From assembly GCA_009927445.1 (NCBI GenBank), contig RFMZ01000179.1, positions 1-53,679 of the forward strand: 53,679 nucleotides of DNA, given 5' to 3'. This DNA comes from Betaproteobacteria bacterium. Lineage in GTDB: Bacteria; Pseudomonadota; Gammaproteobacteria; Burkholderiales; Burkholderiaceae. The notes beneath the pieces were generated by a model. The model saw only the letters and a list, made by a program, of their open reading frames with translations, did not search any database and was not told the origin of the DNA. The position numbers and the translations under genes were made by a program. Of the stretch, positions 19,255 through 28,796 are shown in pieces; position 1 is the stretch's first letter, and each line of letters begins with the position of its first letter.

Positions 19255-19721
19255 AAAAATTTATATTCATCCTATGCCTTCTTAGCTTTAGCCAAAATAT
19301 TTTTGCAGGAAGTTTAATGCCCTATCAAAAGGGTGATTGGGAATCAATTCTCAAGAAAGTAACAGATGAAAAAGTTGTTATTCATTTTTGGGGGGTCACC
19401 TGTGCGCCTTGCGTAAAAGAAATGCCTCTTTGGGGAAAATTTACACATGAAAATAAAAACGCCAAGATTATGTATATTCAGGTGGACGATGTCTCTAAGC
19501 AGATGGTGGAGCAGATGTTACAAAAAGCGAATCTGAGTAAGGGAGAAAACTTCTATTTAACAACTGCTTTTGACGAGTATTTACGATATGAAATTGATCC
19601 ACAGTGGCGTGGCGAAACTCCAATGACAATTTGGATTGATCGTGACGGAAGGCGTACACGAAAAATTGGCACCACTAATTTTTTAGAGTTAAAAAGATGG
19701 TTCCAAAAAAATAATTTATAG
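19251..19721 (+). CDS. Periplasmic thioredoxin-like (TlpA-type) protein
   Basis: A 156-residue exported thioredoxin-fold protein. The ATG at 19251 overlaps the upstream TGA (ATGA), giving a signal peptide (KKFIFILCLLSFSQNIFAG) and then the active site WGVTCAPC (CxxC) and a cis-Pro context GETPMTIWID. TlpA/ResA-type proteins reduce periplasmic disulfides or help metal delivery to apo-proteins. Coupling to the Cys-rich propeller suggests it keeps those Cys reduced or delivers metal (inference). The last 6 bp overlap the restored end of the convergent carbonic anhydrase gene. Confidence 0.85.
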   Translation: MKKFIFILCLLSFSQNIFAGSLMPYQKGDWESILKKVTDEKVVIHFWGVTCAPCVKEMPLWGKFTHENKNAKIMYIQVDDVSKQMVEQMLQKANLSKGENFYLTTAFDEYLRYEIDPQWRGETPMTIWIDRDGRRTRKIGTTNFLELKRWFQKNNL

Positions 19722-20386
19722 AGCCAGATGATAATCGTTGATTACAGTTTTATAGCGACTCTGAAGTTCCGAAGGATTTTGTACACTAATTCCCAGATCT
19801 CGGACAAGACCATCTTTTAGGCCGTATATCCAACCATGGACTGTTAGGGATTGATTTCTCATCCAAGCATCTTGAACCATACTTGTCTGACAACATTGAC
19901 GACTTGTTCAATGACATTTAATTCGCACAAATGATCAAAGCGGTCTTGCTGACGAAGAACTTTACCCAAATAAGGACTATGCTTTTCGTCAACATCTTTA
20001 ATGTGTCTGATCCAATTATCAGCAAGACCGACACGAATATTTTCTAGTGCAGCTCGAACACCTGAGCAGCCATAGTGTCCAACAACAATGATATGTTTTA
20101 CTTTTAATTGATCGATGGCAAATTGAATCACAGATAAAGCATTTAAGTCCGTATGGACAATAACATTACCAATATTTCGGTGTACGAATACTTCGCCAGG
20201 TGCCAGGCCAGTAATTTGATTGGCTGGCACCCTAGAATCTGAGCAACCAATCCAGAGGTACTCTGGAGACTGTTGACTCGCTAAGCGCTGAAAGTATGCT
20301 GGATCATCTTTAGTTACAGAATCAACCCAAGCCTGATTATTTTCAAAAAGGGATGATAGATGGTGGGGGTTTTGTGAATTATTCAT
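19716..20386 (-). pseudogene. can: Beta-carbonic anhydrase, broken by a one-base deletion
   Basis: Interconverts CO2 and bicarbonate. The N-terminal 160 or so residues are good: zinc ligands in GCSDSRVPA and HYGCSGV, plus CELNVIEQV. At about 19889-19897 the frame shifts (NVCQTSMVQDAW is read as NVVRQVWFKMLG) and a TGA follows at 19859. The adjacent frame continues with SLTVHGWIYGLKDGLVRDLG to a TAA at 19716-19718, restoring about 223 residues, the normal size. One T is missing in AATGTTGTC. The active-site Cys and His are before the break, but the lost C-terminal strands and helices form the dimer core, so the product is probably inactive. Confidence 0.83.
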
Positions 20387-20543
20387 TTGCCAATCTTATC
20401 AAATTCTACTAGTTTAGTAACTCGTATTTTAATGAGGGCAATTCTTTCAATCTAAAACAAGTATTATGATTATTTAGAGAATTGTAAAACCTTATAGCAA
20501 TTTTCAGATTTCAACGTAAAAAAGATAAATAGGAAATTACGGT

Positions 20544-21602
20544 ATGCAAATAATTCAATATCCTTTACAGGATGTCCTTCCAGAATCCGGCACTAAAGTT
20601 GAAATTAGACCAGGCATTTATTGGCTTAGAATGCAATTGCCTTTCGCCTTAAATCATATTAATTTATGGCTGATTCGAGACTGTTTTGAAGGCCAAGAGG
20701 GTTGGACTATTATTGATTGTGGAATTACGAATGATGCCACCCAAGAAGCATGGAAGCATCTTTTTGAAAATCATTTAGAAGGCTTACCGGTAGTTCGGGT
20801 AATTGTGACGCATATGCACCCGGATCATATTGGCCTAGCACATTGGTTGTGTGATCGTTGGCAAGTACCACTTTGGATGTCGATGACTGATTTTTTGTCG
20901 GCAAAATGGCTCAGTAGTAAAGAGGGTGGTGCAGGTGTTGGTGCTGTAGCTGGGGGCGGGGGCGCTGCAGATCACTTTCAAAGACACGGCTTACTGCAAG
21001 ATGACGACTTAGAAAAAATTCGTGCAAGATTTAACTACTATAGCAATCTTGTGCCAGCAGTCCCAAAGCGCTTTAGACGCATTATGGATCAAGATCAGGT
21101 TTTGATTGGCGGTCAATATTGGCAAGCTATTAGCGGATATGGGCACGCACCAGAGCATTTAGCCTTTTATGCGGCTGATTCACAAGTATTGATTTCTGGT
21201 GATATGGTGTTGCCTAGAATCTCAACGAATGTGAGTGTGTATGATACCGAACCAGATGCAGATCCACTGGGACTATTTTTAGACTCTATTAAAAAATTTA
21301 TGCATTTAGATCCCAAGACCTTAGTCTTACCATCGCATGGCAAGCCTTTTTTTGGACTACACATTCGCATTAAACAGTTACAAGAGCATCATGTTGACCG
21401 CCTCCAAGAAGCCTTTGATGCCTGCGCTAAACCAACTACAGCCAGGGAGATTTTGCCAGTCTTATTTAAGCGCGAGTTAGACCATCATCAATTAAGTTTT
21501 GCGATGGGTGAAGCGATCGCACATTTAAATCATTTATGGCATAACAAAAGACTTAAGCGCGAGATGAGCGCGGACGGGATTTGGCGGTTTTCGCAGAGGT
21601 AG
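20544..21602 (+). CDS. Metallo-beta-lactamase-fold hydrolase
   Basis: A 352-residue cytoplasmic MBL-fold enzyme. The metal-binding motif THMHPDHIG is present, with further ligands in GHAPEH, SGDMVL and PSHGKP. A C-terminal winged-helix-like tail (ALNHL-type AIAHLNHLWHNKRLKRE) follows, as in glyoxalase II-like and LACTB2-like relatives. Between about residues 131 and 145 there is a Gly/Ala-rich insert (GAGVGAVAGGGGAA) that looks like a flexible loop. The substrate is unknown. Its ATG follows aggaaa at 20531-20536. The 3' end overlaps the convergent phaM-like gene by 69 bp as that gene now reads. Confidence 0.85.
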   Translation: MQIIQYPLQDVLPESGTKVEIRPGIYWLRMQLPFALNHINLWLIRDCFEGQEGWTIIDCGITNDATQEAWKHLFENHLEGLPVVRVIVTHMHPDHIGLAHWLCDRWQVPLWMSMTDFLSAKWLSSKEGGAGVGAVAGGGGAADHFQRHGLLQDDDLEKIRARFNYYSNLVPAVPKRFRRIMDQDQVLIGGQYWQAISGYGHAPEHLAFYAADSQVLISGDMVLPRISTNVSVYDTEPDADPLGLFLDSIKKFMHLDPKTLVLPSHGKPFFGLHIRIKQLQEHHVDRLQEAFDACAKPTTAREILPVLFKRELDHHQLSFAMGEAIAHLNHLWHNKRLKREMSADGIWRFSQR

Positions 21603-22097
21603 TTTTTTTGGTAGCTGGCTTTTTAGGGACTGGTTTAGAAGGGCTGATGGCGTTACAAATGCGGACATCATATGATTCGCAGAGTGCGACATTTGCTCCA
21701 TGAGTTCTTTCGCTAGAGTTCCGCTGGCACCAACAAAGTCTTGGATTGGGGCTTTTGTACTGTCAGCGGTTGGTGAGGTTTTTGCTCCAGTACTGGCTTT
21801 CAAGGTATCGGCGATGCCTTGAAGAGTATTGAGAGTGGCGCGCTGGACTTCGAGGCCTTGTATAGTGCCTTGTAATACCTGAAGATTGAGTGTGAGCCAG
21901 GATTCAACACTTTTTAGATCTTTGATGCGCTTATCAATTTCTTCAATGTCCATAGTAGGTATACCCATAGAATTGAAGCCCTGCATACCGGGCATACTAA
22001 AGCCAGTTGGGGAGTCAGCGGAACCTTTTGCGGCATTGGCCCACATATTTTTCATCATTTCCATACTTTGTTTGAAATCTGGCATACCTGTAAACAT
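21534..22097 (-). CDS. phaM: PhaM-like PHA-granule/nucleoid linker, tail frameshifted
   Basis: PhaM activates PHA synthase and tethers PHB granules to the nucleoid through a Lys/Pro/Ala-rich tail. The 187-residue frame has the PhaM core: MPDFKQSMEMMKNMW, a Gly/Met-rich spacer, then PTMDIEEIDKRIKDLKSVESWL and the helix LQVLQGTIQGLEVQRATL. After SAF (about 21656) the frame changes. Inserting one base gives GNAISPSKPVPKKPATKK and an AKSRPRSSRA end at 21553, the expected PhaM tail. The current frame gives a different, less Lys-rich tail. A ggag precedes the ATG. The core is intact, so partial function is possible. Confidence 0.75.
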   Translation of the reverse strand: MFTGMPDFKQSMEMMKNMWANAAKGSADSPTGFSMPGMQGFNSMGIPTMDIEEIDKRIKDLKSVESWLTLNLQVLQGTIQGLEVQRATLNTLQGIADTLKASTGAKTSPTADSTKAPIQDFVGASGTLAKELMEQMSHSANHMMSAFVTPSALLNQSLKSQLPKKLPLRKPPNPVRAHLALKSFVMP

Positions 22098-22158
22098 AGA
22101 ACTCCCGATATTAATTTGGACTTATATGTAAAATATAGGATTTCAGTAAGTAAATCAA

Positions 22159-22180
22159 TCCTCTATTTCAAATAGGAGGA
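22159..22180 (+). promoter_or_regulatory. Hairpin burying a strong Shine-Dalgarno ahead of metH
   Basis: tcctctatt (22159-22167) can pair with the aataggagga stretch (22171-22180) around a tca loop, with one bulged G. The AGGAGG at 22174-22179, the best Shine-Dalgarno in the region, lies inside the 3' arm. It is 10 nt from the ATG at 22190. This could be a translational switch or only a local structure; no cobalamin or SAM riboswitch is seen here. Confidence 0.4.
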
Positions 22181-22189
22181 TCATTTTTA

Positions 22190-23317
22190 ATGGTATTTAG
22201 GATAACCTTTTGTAATGATGTCAAAACACAATTTAGCAGAGCCGATTCAAAAGCCAGCTTCGCATGCCTATACGAGAGGCCAACTCTTACCGAGTTTGTT
22301 AGCCAGTCGGATTTAATTCTCGATGGTGCCATGGGTACCATGATTCAGCGGTATCGCTTAACAGAAGAAGAGTTCAGAGGATTGTCTAGAAGTGCTCGAT
22401 TTAAAGATCATCCAATTGATTTGAAAGGTAATAACGAATTACTTTCAATTACTCGTCCCGAAGTAATACAGGAGATTCATGAACAGTATTTAGCTGCAGG
22501 GGCAGATTTGATTGAAACGAATACATTTGGGGCAACCTCGATTGCCCAAGATGACTATCAGTTAGGATTTTTGGCTAAAGAAATGAATCTGGCTTCTGCT
22601 AAATTAGCTCGCCAAGCCTGTGACAAATTTAGCACACCCGATAAACCAAGATTTGTCGTTGGAGCGCTTGGCCCAACCCCGAAGACGGCTAGTATTTCTC
22701 CAGATGTCAATGATCCTGGAGCGCGGAATGTGGATTTTGAAGCGCTTCGACAGGCCTATTATGAACAGGTTGAAGCCTTAGTTGAGGCTGGCTCGGATGT
22801 CTTATTGGTAGAGACAGTTTTTGATACGCTAAATGCTAAAGCTGCGTTATTCGCCATTGATGAGTATTTTGAAAATAGCCAAGAGCGCTTACCTTTGATG
22901 ATTTCAGGCACGGTCACAGATGCTTCTGGGCGGATTTTATCTGGACAAACTGTCGAAGCTTTTTGGAATAGTTTGCGCCATGCTCGGCCGATTACTTTTG
23001 GTTTGAACTGTGCCCTAGGCGCAACCTTGATGAAACCATATATTGTTGAGTTATCAAAAATTTGTGATACTGCGATATCTTGCTATCCCAATGCTGGCTT
23101 ACCAAACCCAATGAGTGATACGGGCTTTGATGAAACCCCAGAAATTACTTCGCGGTTATTGGAGGAGTTTTCTAGAGAGGGTATTGTTAATTTAGTGGGT
23201 GGTTGTTGTGGGACAACGCCAGAACACATAGCGGCTATTGTGCAGGCAGTTGCAAAATATCCACCAAGAGCGATTGACTCTCGCTGGAAAGCTTACCGCC
23301 AGGCCAGTCATGACTAA
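22190..23317 (+). CDS. metH: Methionine synthase, homocysteine-binding subunit, start region frameshifted
   Basis: In Burkholderiaceae, cobalamin-dependent methionine synthase is split over two genes; this is the homocysteine-methyltransferase part. The catalytic domain is intact: [16 protein letters not shown]-type ETNTFGAT, and the zinc ligands Cys in GLNCALGA and Cys-Cys in [10 protein letters not shown]. The ancestral start appears to be ATG 22215 or 22218, reading [14 protein letters not shown] and ending in LLASRI, but one T is missing at 22312-22314 and that frame stops. The domain is now in frame with ATG 22190, which has AGGAGG, so translation with a foreign 42-residue start is possible. 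It overlaps the next gene by 8 bp. Confidence 0.78.
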   Translation: MVFRITFCNDVKTQFSRADSKASFACLYERPTLTEFVSQSDLILDGAMGTMIQRYRLTEEEFRGLSRSARFKDHPIDLKGNNELLSITRPEVIQEIHEQYLAAGADLIETNTFGATSIAQDDYQLGFLAKEMNLASAKLARQACDKFSTPDKPRFVVGALGPTPKTASISPDVNDPGARNVDFEALRQAYYEQVEALVEAGSDVLLVETVFDTLNAKAALFAIDEYFENSQERLPLMISGTVTDASGRILSGQTVEAFWNSLRHARPITFGLNCALGATLMKPYIVELSKICDTAISCYPNAGLPNPMSDTGFDETPEITSRLLEEFSREGIVNLVGGCCGTTPEHIAAIVQAVAKYPPRAIDSRWKAYRQASHD

Positions 23318-26061
23318 TATACAAGCGCTCAAATTATCTGGTCTTGAGGCATTCAATTTTGCATCGCATATTCGTTTTGTCAATATTGGCGAACGGGCCA
23401 ACGTCACTGGCTCAAAGGCTTTCGCCCGGTTGATTTTAAATAATCTTTTTGATGACGCTCTACAAGTGGCCCGTCAGCAAGTTGAGAATGGTGCGCAAAT
23501 TATTGATATCAATATGGATGAGGCGATGCTAGATTCCAAGGTTGCCATGGTGCGCTTTTTAAATCTCATTGCATCCGAACCAGATATTGCCAGAGTACCA
23601 ATCATGATTGACTCCTCCAAATGGGAGGTCATCGAAGCTGGATTAAGGTGTATCCAAGGCAAGGCCATTGTTAACTCGATTTCTTTAAAAGAGGGTGTCG
23701 AGCCATTTTTACGGCAGGCAAAACTTATTCAACGTTACGGAGCTGCTACGGTAGTAATGGCTTTTGACGAAAAAGGTCAGGCAGATACTTTCGCTAGAAA
23801 AACAGAAATTTGTCGTCGATCTTATGACATCCTTGTCAAGGAGCTCGATTTTGCACCAGAGGATATTATTTTTGACCCCAATATTTTTGCAATAGCAACG
23901 GGCATTGAAGAGCATGATAATTATGCTGTCGATTTTATTAATGCGACGCGCTGGATAAAAGAAAACTTACTAGGCGCTAAGATCAGTGGTGGTGTTTCGA
24001 ATGTTAGTTTTTCCTTTCGTGGAAATGATGTAGTTCGAGAGGCAATCCACACTGTTTTCTTATTTCATGCAATTGAAGCTGGTATGGATATGGGGATTGT
24101 TAATGCTGGTCAACTCGGAGTCTATGCAGAATTAGACCAGGAGTTACGCGAACGTGTTGAGGATGTGGTTTTAAATCGGTTTATACAAAAGGATGGCAAA
24201 ACTCCTACGGAGTACTTACTTGAGATTGCGGATAACTTTAAAGGCGGTGGCGCTAAAGAGGTCGCCACTCTTGCTTGGAGAGAACTTTCTGTTCGACAAC
24301 GCTTAAGTCATGCGATGGTTCAAGGTATTACTAATTTTATTGTAGAAGATACAGAAGAGATCCGCCAAGAAATTGAGCTTGCTGGTGGGCGGCCCATAGA
24401 AGTCATAGAAGGTCCATTAATGGATGGTATGAATATTGTTGGCGAGTTATTTGGAGCCGGCAAGATGTTTTTGCCTCAAGTAGTCAAGAGTGCGCGCGTG
24501 ATGAAGCAAGCAGTAGCCCATCTGATTCCGTTCATTGAAGAAGAGAAGCGTCAATATGAAGCTGCGGGAAGAGACGTGCGCTCGAAGGGTAAGATTATTA
24601 TGGCCACTGTGAAGGGCGATGTGCACGATATTGGAAAAAATATTGTAACGGTGGTTTTACAGTGTAATAATTTTGATGTGGTTAATATGGGTGTAATGGT
24701 TCCTTGTAATCAAATCTTACAAAAGGCGAAGGATGAAAACGCAGACATTATTGGCTTATCTGGGTTAATCACACCGTCTTTGGAAGAAATGACCTATGTC
24801 GCTCAAGAAATGCAACGCGACGCATACTTTCGTGATCGGTCTATACCACTCATGATTGGTGGTGCTACTACTTCTCGAGTTCACACAGCTGTGAAGATCT
24901 CGCCGCACTATGATGGTCCAGTTATTTATGTGCCAGATGCATCTCGGTCTGTTTCTGTTGCTTCTAGTTTGTTATCGGACGAATCCGCGAAGTCCTATTT
25001 AGCCGGAATTAAAGCAGAATATGAAAAGATTCGCGTTAACCATGCCAATCGTAAGGCAATCCCGCTAGTTACCCTTGATGCCGCGCGTAAAAATGCGGAG
25101 AAATTAGATTGGAGTCATTTTGAAATTACGAAACCCAAATTTATTGGAAGAAGAGTATTTAAAAACTTTGACTTAGCTCAAATTGCTCAATATATTGATT
25201 GGACCCCATTTTTTCAGACATGGGATTTGGCTGGGAAATTTCCACAAATCCTTACTGACGAAGTCGTTGGTGATACTGCAAGTAAAGTATACGAAGATGC
25301 CTTGCAAATGCTCGAGCGCCTGATTCAAGGTAGATGGTTACAAGCTCATGCTGTACTGGCAATTTACCCGGCAAATAGTATTGGAGATGACATCATTTGT
25401 TATGCTGATGAAGCTAGAACGATGCCTGTGCTCACTTGGCATGGACTTCGACAGCAGACAGAAAGACCTATTGTGGACGGAGTGAAGAGGCCCAACCGGT
25501 GCTTAGCTGATTACATAGCCCCAAAAGACAGTGGCAAGATGGATTATGTGGGTATGTTTGTAGTCACTACCGGTCATGGAGTAGAAAAAAAGGTTGCACA
25601 ATTTCAAGATCAGCATGATGACTATCAGGCCATCCTTCTTAAAGCGCTGGCTGATCGTCTAGCAGAAGCTTTTGCAGAGTATATGCATTACCGAGCGGTC
25701 GGACTTGTGGGGATATGCGGCAGATGAAAATTTATCTAGTGCAGAGCTGATTGATGAAAAATATCAAGGTATTCGCCCCGCTCCTGGCTATCCTGCTTGT
25801 CCGGAACATTCCGTGAAATTAGCTATGTTTGAAGTATTGCAAGCTGCTGAAATTGATATGGAGTTAACGGAGTCTTTAGCAATGAATCCAGCATCCAGTG
25901 TGTCGGGATTTTATCTAGCAAATCCGCACGCCCAATATTTTAATGTTGGTCAAATTGGCTTAGATCAAGTTAATGACTTAGCTAGTCGCTCTGGGCGGAC
26001 TGCGCAGGAGGTGGCGCGCGCGAATGTTAGTAACTTCGAGAGTAATTCAGCGGAATATTAA
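23310..26061 (+). pseudogene. metH: Methionine synthase, folate/cobalamin/activation subunit, frameshifted near the 3' end
   Basis: Second gene of split MetH. ATG 23310 overlaps the first gene by 8 bp. In order: pterin-binding domain ([27 protein letters not shown]), cap/linker, and the cobalamin domain with DVHDIGKN (the His that coordinates cobalamin). The activation domain follows. After AEYMHYR (about 25693-25702) the frame breaks and a TGA follows at 25725-25727. The frame resumes as [12 protein letters not shown], with the SAM-binding RPAPGYPACPEH, to the TAA at 26061. The offset is opposite to the other breaks: two bases lost or one gained. The truncated protein would lack most of the reactivation domain. 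Confidence 0.85.
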
Positions 26062-26360
26062 ACTCCCCAAACAATCGGGTTTTGATATTTGAGAGCAGAT
26101 TTGAGAAGAGTTAAAAAAGGGTAGGCCCTAGCACCGAGTCGATCAATTTGGGTTTTCGTGTTATCTAGATCGATCGATTCTCCAGATAATGCATCTTGCG
26201 CTATGGCATCCTCTAATTTCTGAATTAGCTCGGGTAGTTGGTCTACTAGTAAAATGCCCTTTGGCTTTAGTTCTCTCTCTAGTATTTCAAAGATCCGAAT
26301 AGAAAGATCTTGTAACATCAGGCAATTAGCTGAGTTTTTTGATTTAAATTGATATAGCAT
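26058..26360 (-). CDS. DUF1840-family protein
   Basis: A 100-residue cytoplasmic protein of unknown function. The start at 26360 gives MLYQFKSKNSANCLML, matching the usual DUF1840 opening (MLYKFKS-type). KGILLVDQLPELIQKLEDAI and a C-terminal RAYPFLTLLKSAL helix also fit. Longer upstream starts run into argS and are not supported. The 3' end overlaps the metH stop by 4 bp; the 5' end is 35 bp from the divergent argS. The family is common in Burkholderiales. Confidence 0.8.
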   Translation of the reverse strand: MLYQFKSKNSANCLMLQDLSIRIFEILERELKPKGILLVDQLPELIQKLEDAIAQDALSGESIDLDNTKTQIDRLGARAYPFLTLLKSALKYQNPIVWGV

Positions 26361-26395
26361 AAAAATTAGCATACACCACTTAAACCCCATTTGCC

Positions 26396-28162
26396 ATGCT
26401 CCCAGAACTTCAACAACAAATCCAATCATTTCTGAATGATGCTTTAACGCAGATCGGGCAGACAAATCAGCAAGACGTTAGTTCCTTGCCTATTGCGCGT
26501 TTAGAGCGACCCAAAGTAGCAGAGCATGGAGATTTAGCGACGAATATTGCGATGCAATTGGCCAAGCCTTGGAAGATGAATCCGAAAGAGTTAGCACAAC
26601 AATTATTAATCAAATTACAAGGAATGCCACAAACCAGATCTGTTGTAGAGAAGCTCGAAATAGCTGGCCCTGGATTTATTAATATTCGTTTAACAGGTGC
26701 AGTAAAACAAGCTGTAGTACAGTTAATTTTGCAGCAAAAAAACACTTACGGCGTTAAAAAATTAGTCGATCAGGACAAAATTTTAATTGAATTTGTTTCT
26801 GCCAATCCGACGGGACCATTGCACGTTGGGCATGGTCGCCAAGCTGCTTTGGGGGATATCTTAGCGAATATATTACAAAGTCAAGGTAAGCTAGTGCATC
26901 GGGAGTTTTACTATAACGACGCTGGTGTTCAAATTCAGCAGTTAGCCATCTCCACCCAGGCCAGAATTCGGGGCCTAGGTCCCGGCGACGCACAATGGCC
27001 TGAAGATGCATATAACGGGACATATATTTTAGATATCGCGCACGCTTATATGGCTGGTCAAACTATTACAGTGAGTGACCTTGGTGCAGTTACGGCAAAT
27101 AAAGACCCAGAAGATTTAGGCCAGATTGCGAAGTTTGCGGTTGCCTACTTGCGTAAAGAGCAAGATATTGATTTACGCATCATGGGCGTTGAGTTTGATG
27201 AATATTATTTAGAGTCATCCTTGTATAGTGATGGTAGCGTAGCAGCCATTGTCGAGGACTTACGAACAGCTGGAAAAACGTACGAGACCGATGGTGCATT
27301 ATGGCTTAGGTCAACGGATGATGGGGATGATAAAGATCGTGTGATGCGTAAGTCTGATGGTAGCTTTACCTATTTTGTACCAGACGTTGCATACCATATT
27401 AGTAAATGGTCAAGGGGTTACCATCAAGTCGTTAATATTCAAGGAAGTGATCACCACGGGACGATTACGCGGGTCCGTAGTGGCATTCAAGGGGTTTCTC
27501 AAAAAAGATCTTGGATGATTCCAAAAACCTACCCAGAGTATGTTTTACATAAGATGGTCACAGTCATTAAAGACGGTGTTGAAGTAAAGATTTCTAAACG
27601 AGCCGGATCTTATGTAACTATTCGAGATTTGATTGAATGGTCAGGTGGCGTTCAAGATTCCATGTTGGCTGCGGATAAAGAACAGGCCTTACAGAGGGGA
27701 AAAGATGCGGTCCGTTTCTTTTTGATTTCTAGAAAAGCCGATACGGAATTTATTTTTGATGTTGATTTAGCTTTGACACAGAATGATGAGAATCCTGTTT
27801 TTTATGTGCAGTATGCCCACGCTCGCATTTGTTCCATATTACGACAATGGGCAGGCGATCAAGCAACTTTATCAGCGGTTGATCTAGCACCCATCAGGGG
27901 GCGTGCGGCGGATGATTTAATGCGTCGCTTAAGTGAGTATCCGAATATGCTCCAGGATGCGGCGCGCGATTTATCACCCCATGCACTAGCATTTTACTTA
28001 CGTGATTTAGCGGCAGATTTTCATTCTTTTTATAACTCTGATCGAGTTTTAGTAGACGATATGCCACTCAAATTAGCTAGACTAGCTTTACTACTAGCAA
28101 CTCAGCAGGTTCTAGCAAATGGCTTAGATTTATTAGGCTTACAAGCACCTGAAAAGATGTGA
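26396..28162 (+). CDS. argS: Arginyl-tRNA synthetase
   Basis: Class I aminoacyl-tRNA synthetase charging tRNA-Arg. The 588 residues are full length. An N-terminal tRNA-recognition domain precedes the catalytic core with [20 protein letters not shown] (HIGH-type motif), GSDHHGTI, and the KMSKR-like KISKRAG. The C-terminal anticodon-binding helices contain VQYAHARI. No Shine-Dalgarno is evident before the ATG. The gene is intact. The SPOR gene follows 37 bp later. Confidence 0.96.
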   Translation: MLPELQQQIQSFLNDALTQIGQTNQQDVSSLPIARLERPKVAEHGDLATNIAMQLAKPWKMNPKELAQQLLIKLQGMPQTRSVVEKLEIAGPGFINIRLTGAVKQAVVQLILQQKNTYGVKKLVDQDKILIEFVSANPTGPLHVGHGRQAALGDILANILQSQGKLVHREFYYNDAGVQIQQLAISTQARIRGLGPGDAQWPEDAYNGTYILDIAHAYMAGQTITVSDLGAVTANKDPEDLGQIAKFAVAYLRKEQDIDLRIMGVEFDEYYLESSLYSDGSVAAIVEDLRTAGKTYETDGALWLRSTDDGDDKDRVMRKSDGSFTYFVPDVAYHISKWSRGYHQVVNIQGSDHHGTITRVRSGIQGVSQKRSWMIPKTYPEYVLHKMVTVIKDGVEVKISKRAGSYVTIRDLIEWSGGVQDSMLAADKEQALQRGKDAVRFFLISRKADTEFIFDVDLALTQNDENPVFYVQYAHARICSILRQWAGDQATLSAVDLAPIRGRAADDLMRRLSEYPNMLQDAARDLSPHALAFYLRDLAADFHSFYNSDRVLVDDMPLKLARLALLLATQQVLANGLDLLGLQAPEKM

Positions 28163-28199
28163 ATTGCATCTAGCGAAGCAAGGGATTATCATATTAAAA

Positions 28200-28787
28200 A
28201 TGGCTACACAAACTGTCAATAGTAAAACTCAATTAAATCCAGAACCTGCCAAGATGTTATTTGGGGTGGTGATTGGGCTCATTATTGGCCTTGGCATCGC
28301 TCTTGCTGTGGCCTATACGATCATTCGTAATCCACCAGTAGAAAAGCAAAACGTCCGCACTCCGGATATACCGATTGTTCCTAAAATTATGCCCGATGGT
28401 ACGATTGGTGAGTCTAGGGATATTAATTCTCCTTTGCGTTTGAAAGGTAAAAATGCGGAAGCTGCAGACGTCTCCCCATCGACCGATGCCCCTCCTGTAG
28501 CACAGGCGCCATCACCACCACAGGTTGTAGATACAAAAGAAGTATCCCCAGGCGTTACTTATTGGTTACAGGTTGGGGCTTATACAGATAAGGCAGCCGC
28601 CGAAACGGAAAAAGCCGGCATTGCAATGCAAGGCTTACAAGCCCGTATTTCAGAAGTAAAGAATGAAGTAAGTAGTATTTGGCGAGTTCGAATTGGTCCG
28701 TTTGCATCTTTACAAGAGATGCAAAGTTCCAAGAGTCGATTAGACGACGCTGGAGTTTCCTATAGTGTAATTAAAGCAAATAAATAA
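28200..28787 (+). CDS. SPOR-domain membrane protein (FtsN-like layout)
   Basis: A 195-residue bitopic inner-membrane protein. A short cytoplasmic N-terminus is followed by one membrane helix (about residues 19-42, MLFGVVIGLIIGLGIALAVAYTI). A Pro-rich periplasmic linker (PSTDAPPVAQAPSPPQ) follows, then a C-terminal SPOR domain (YWLQVGAYTDKAAAE, WRVRIGPFASLQEM), which binds denuded glycan strands at the division site. The layout matches FtsN-like proteins, though the FtsN name is not proven. ATG 28200 is used because it gives the expected short N-terminus. dsbA follows 9 bp downstream. Confidence 0.85.
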   Translation: MATQTVNSKTQLNPEPAKMLFGVVIGLIIGLGIALAVAYTIIRNPPVEKQNVRTPDIPIVPKIMPDGTIGESRDINSPLRLKGKNAEAADVSPSTDAPPVAQAPSPPQVVDTKEVSPGVTYWLQVGAYTDKAAAETEKAGIAMQGLQARISEVKNEVSSIWRVRIGPFASLQEMQSSKSRLDDAGVSYSVIKANK

Positions 28788-28796
28788 AGTGAACCA

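Noticed and set aside
20387..20543. Possible tRNA or small RNA between can and the MBL gene
   Set aside because: No cloverleaf, terminator or strong stem is visible; it looks like an ordinary AT-rich promoter region.
22098..22189. Cobalamin or SAM riboswitch before metH
   Set aside because: The leader is under 100 nt and lacks the B12-box or SAM-class core motifs; only the small hairpin over the Shine-Dalgarno is present.
23238..23317. metH split into two frames at about 23310
   Set aside because: This is not a frameshift: the 8-bp overlap and the domain boundary match the natural two-gene metH of Burkholderiaceae.
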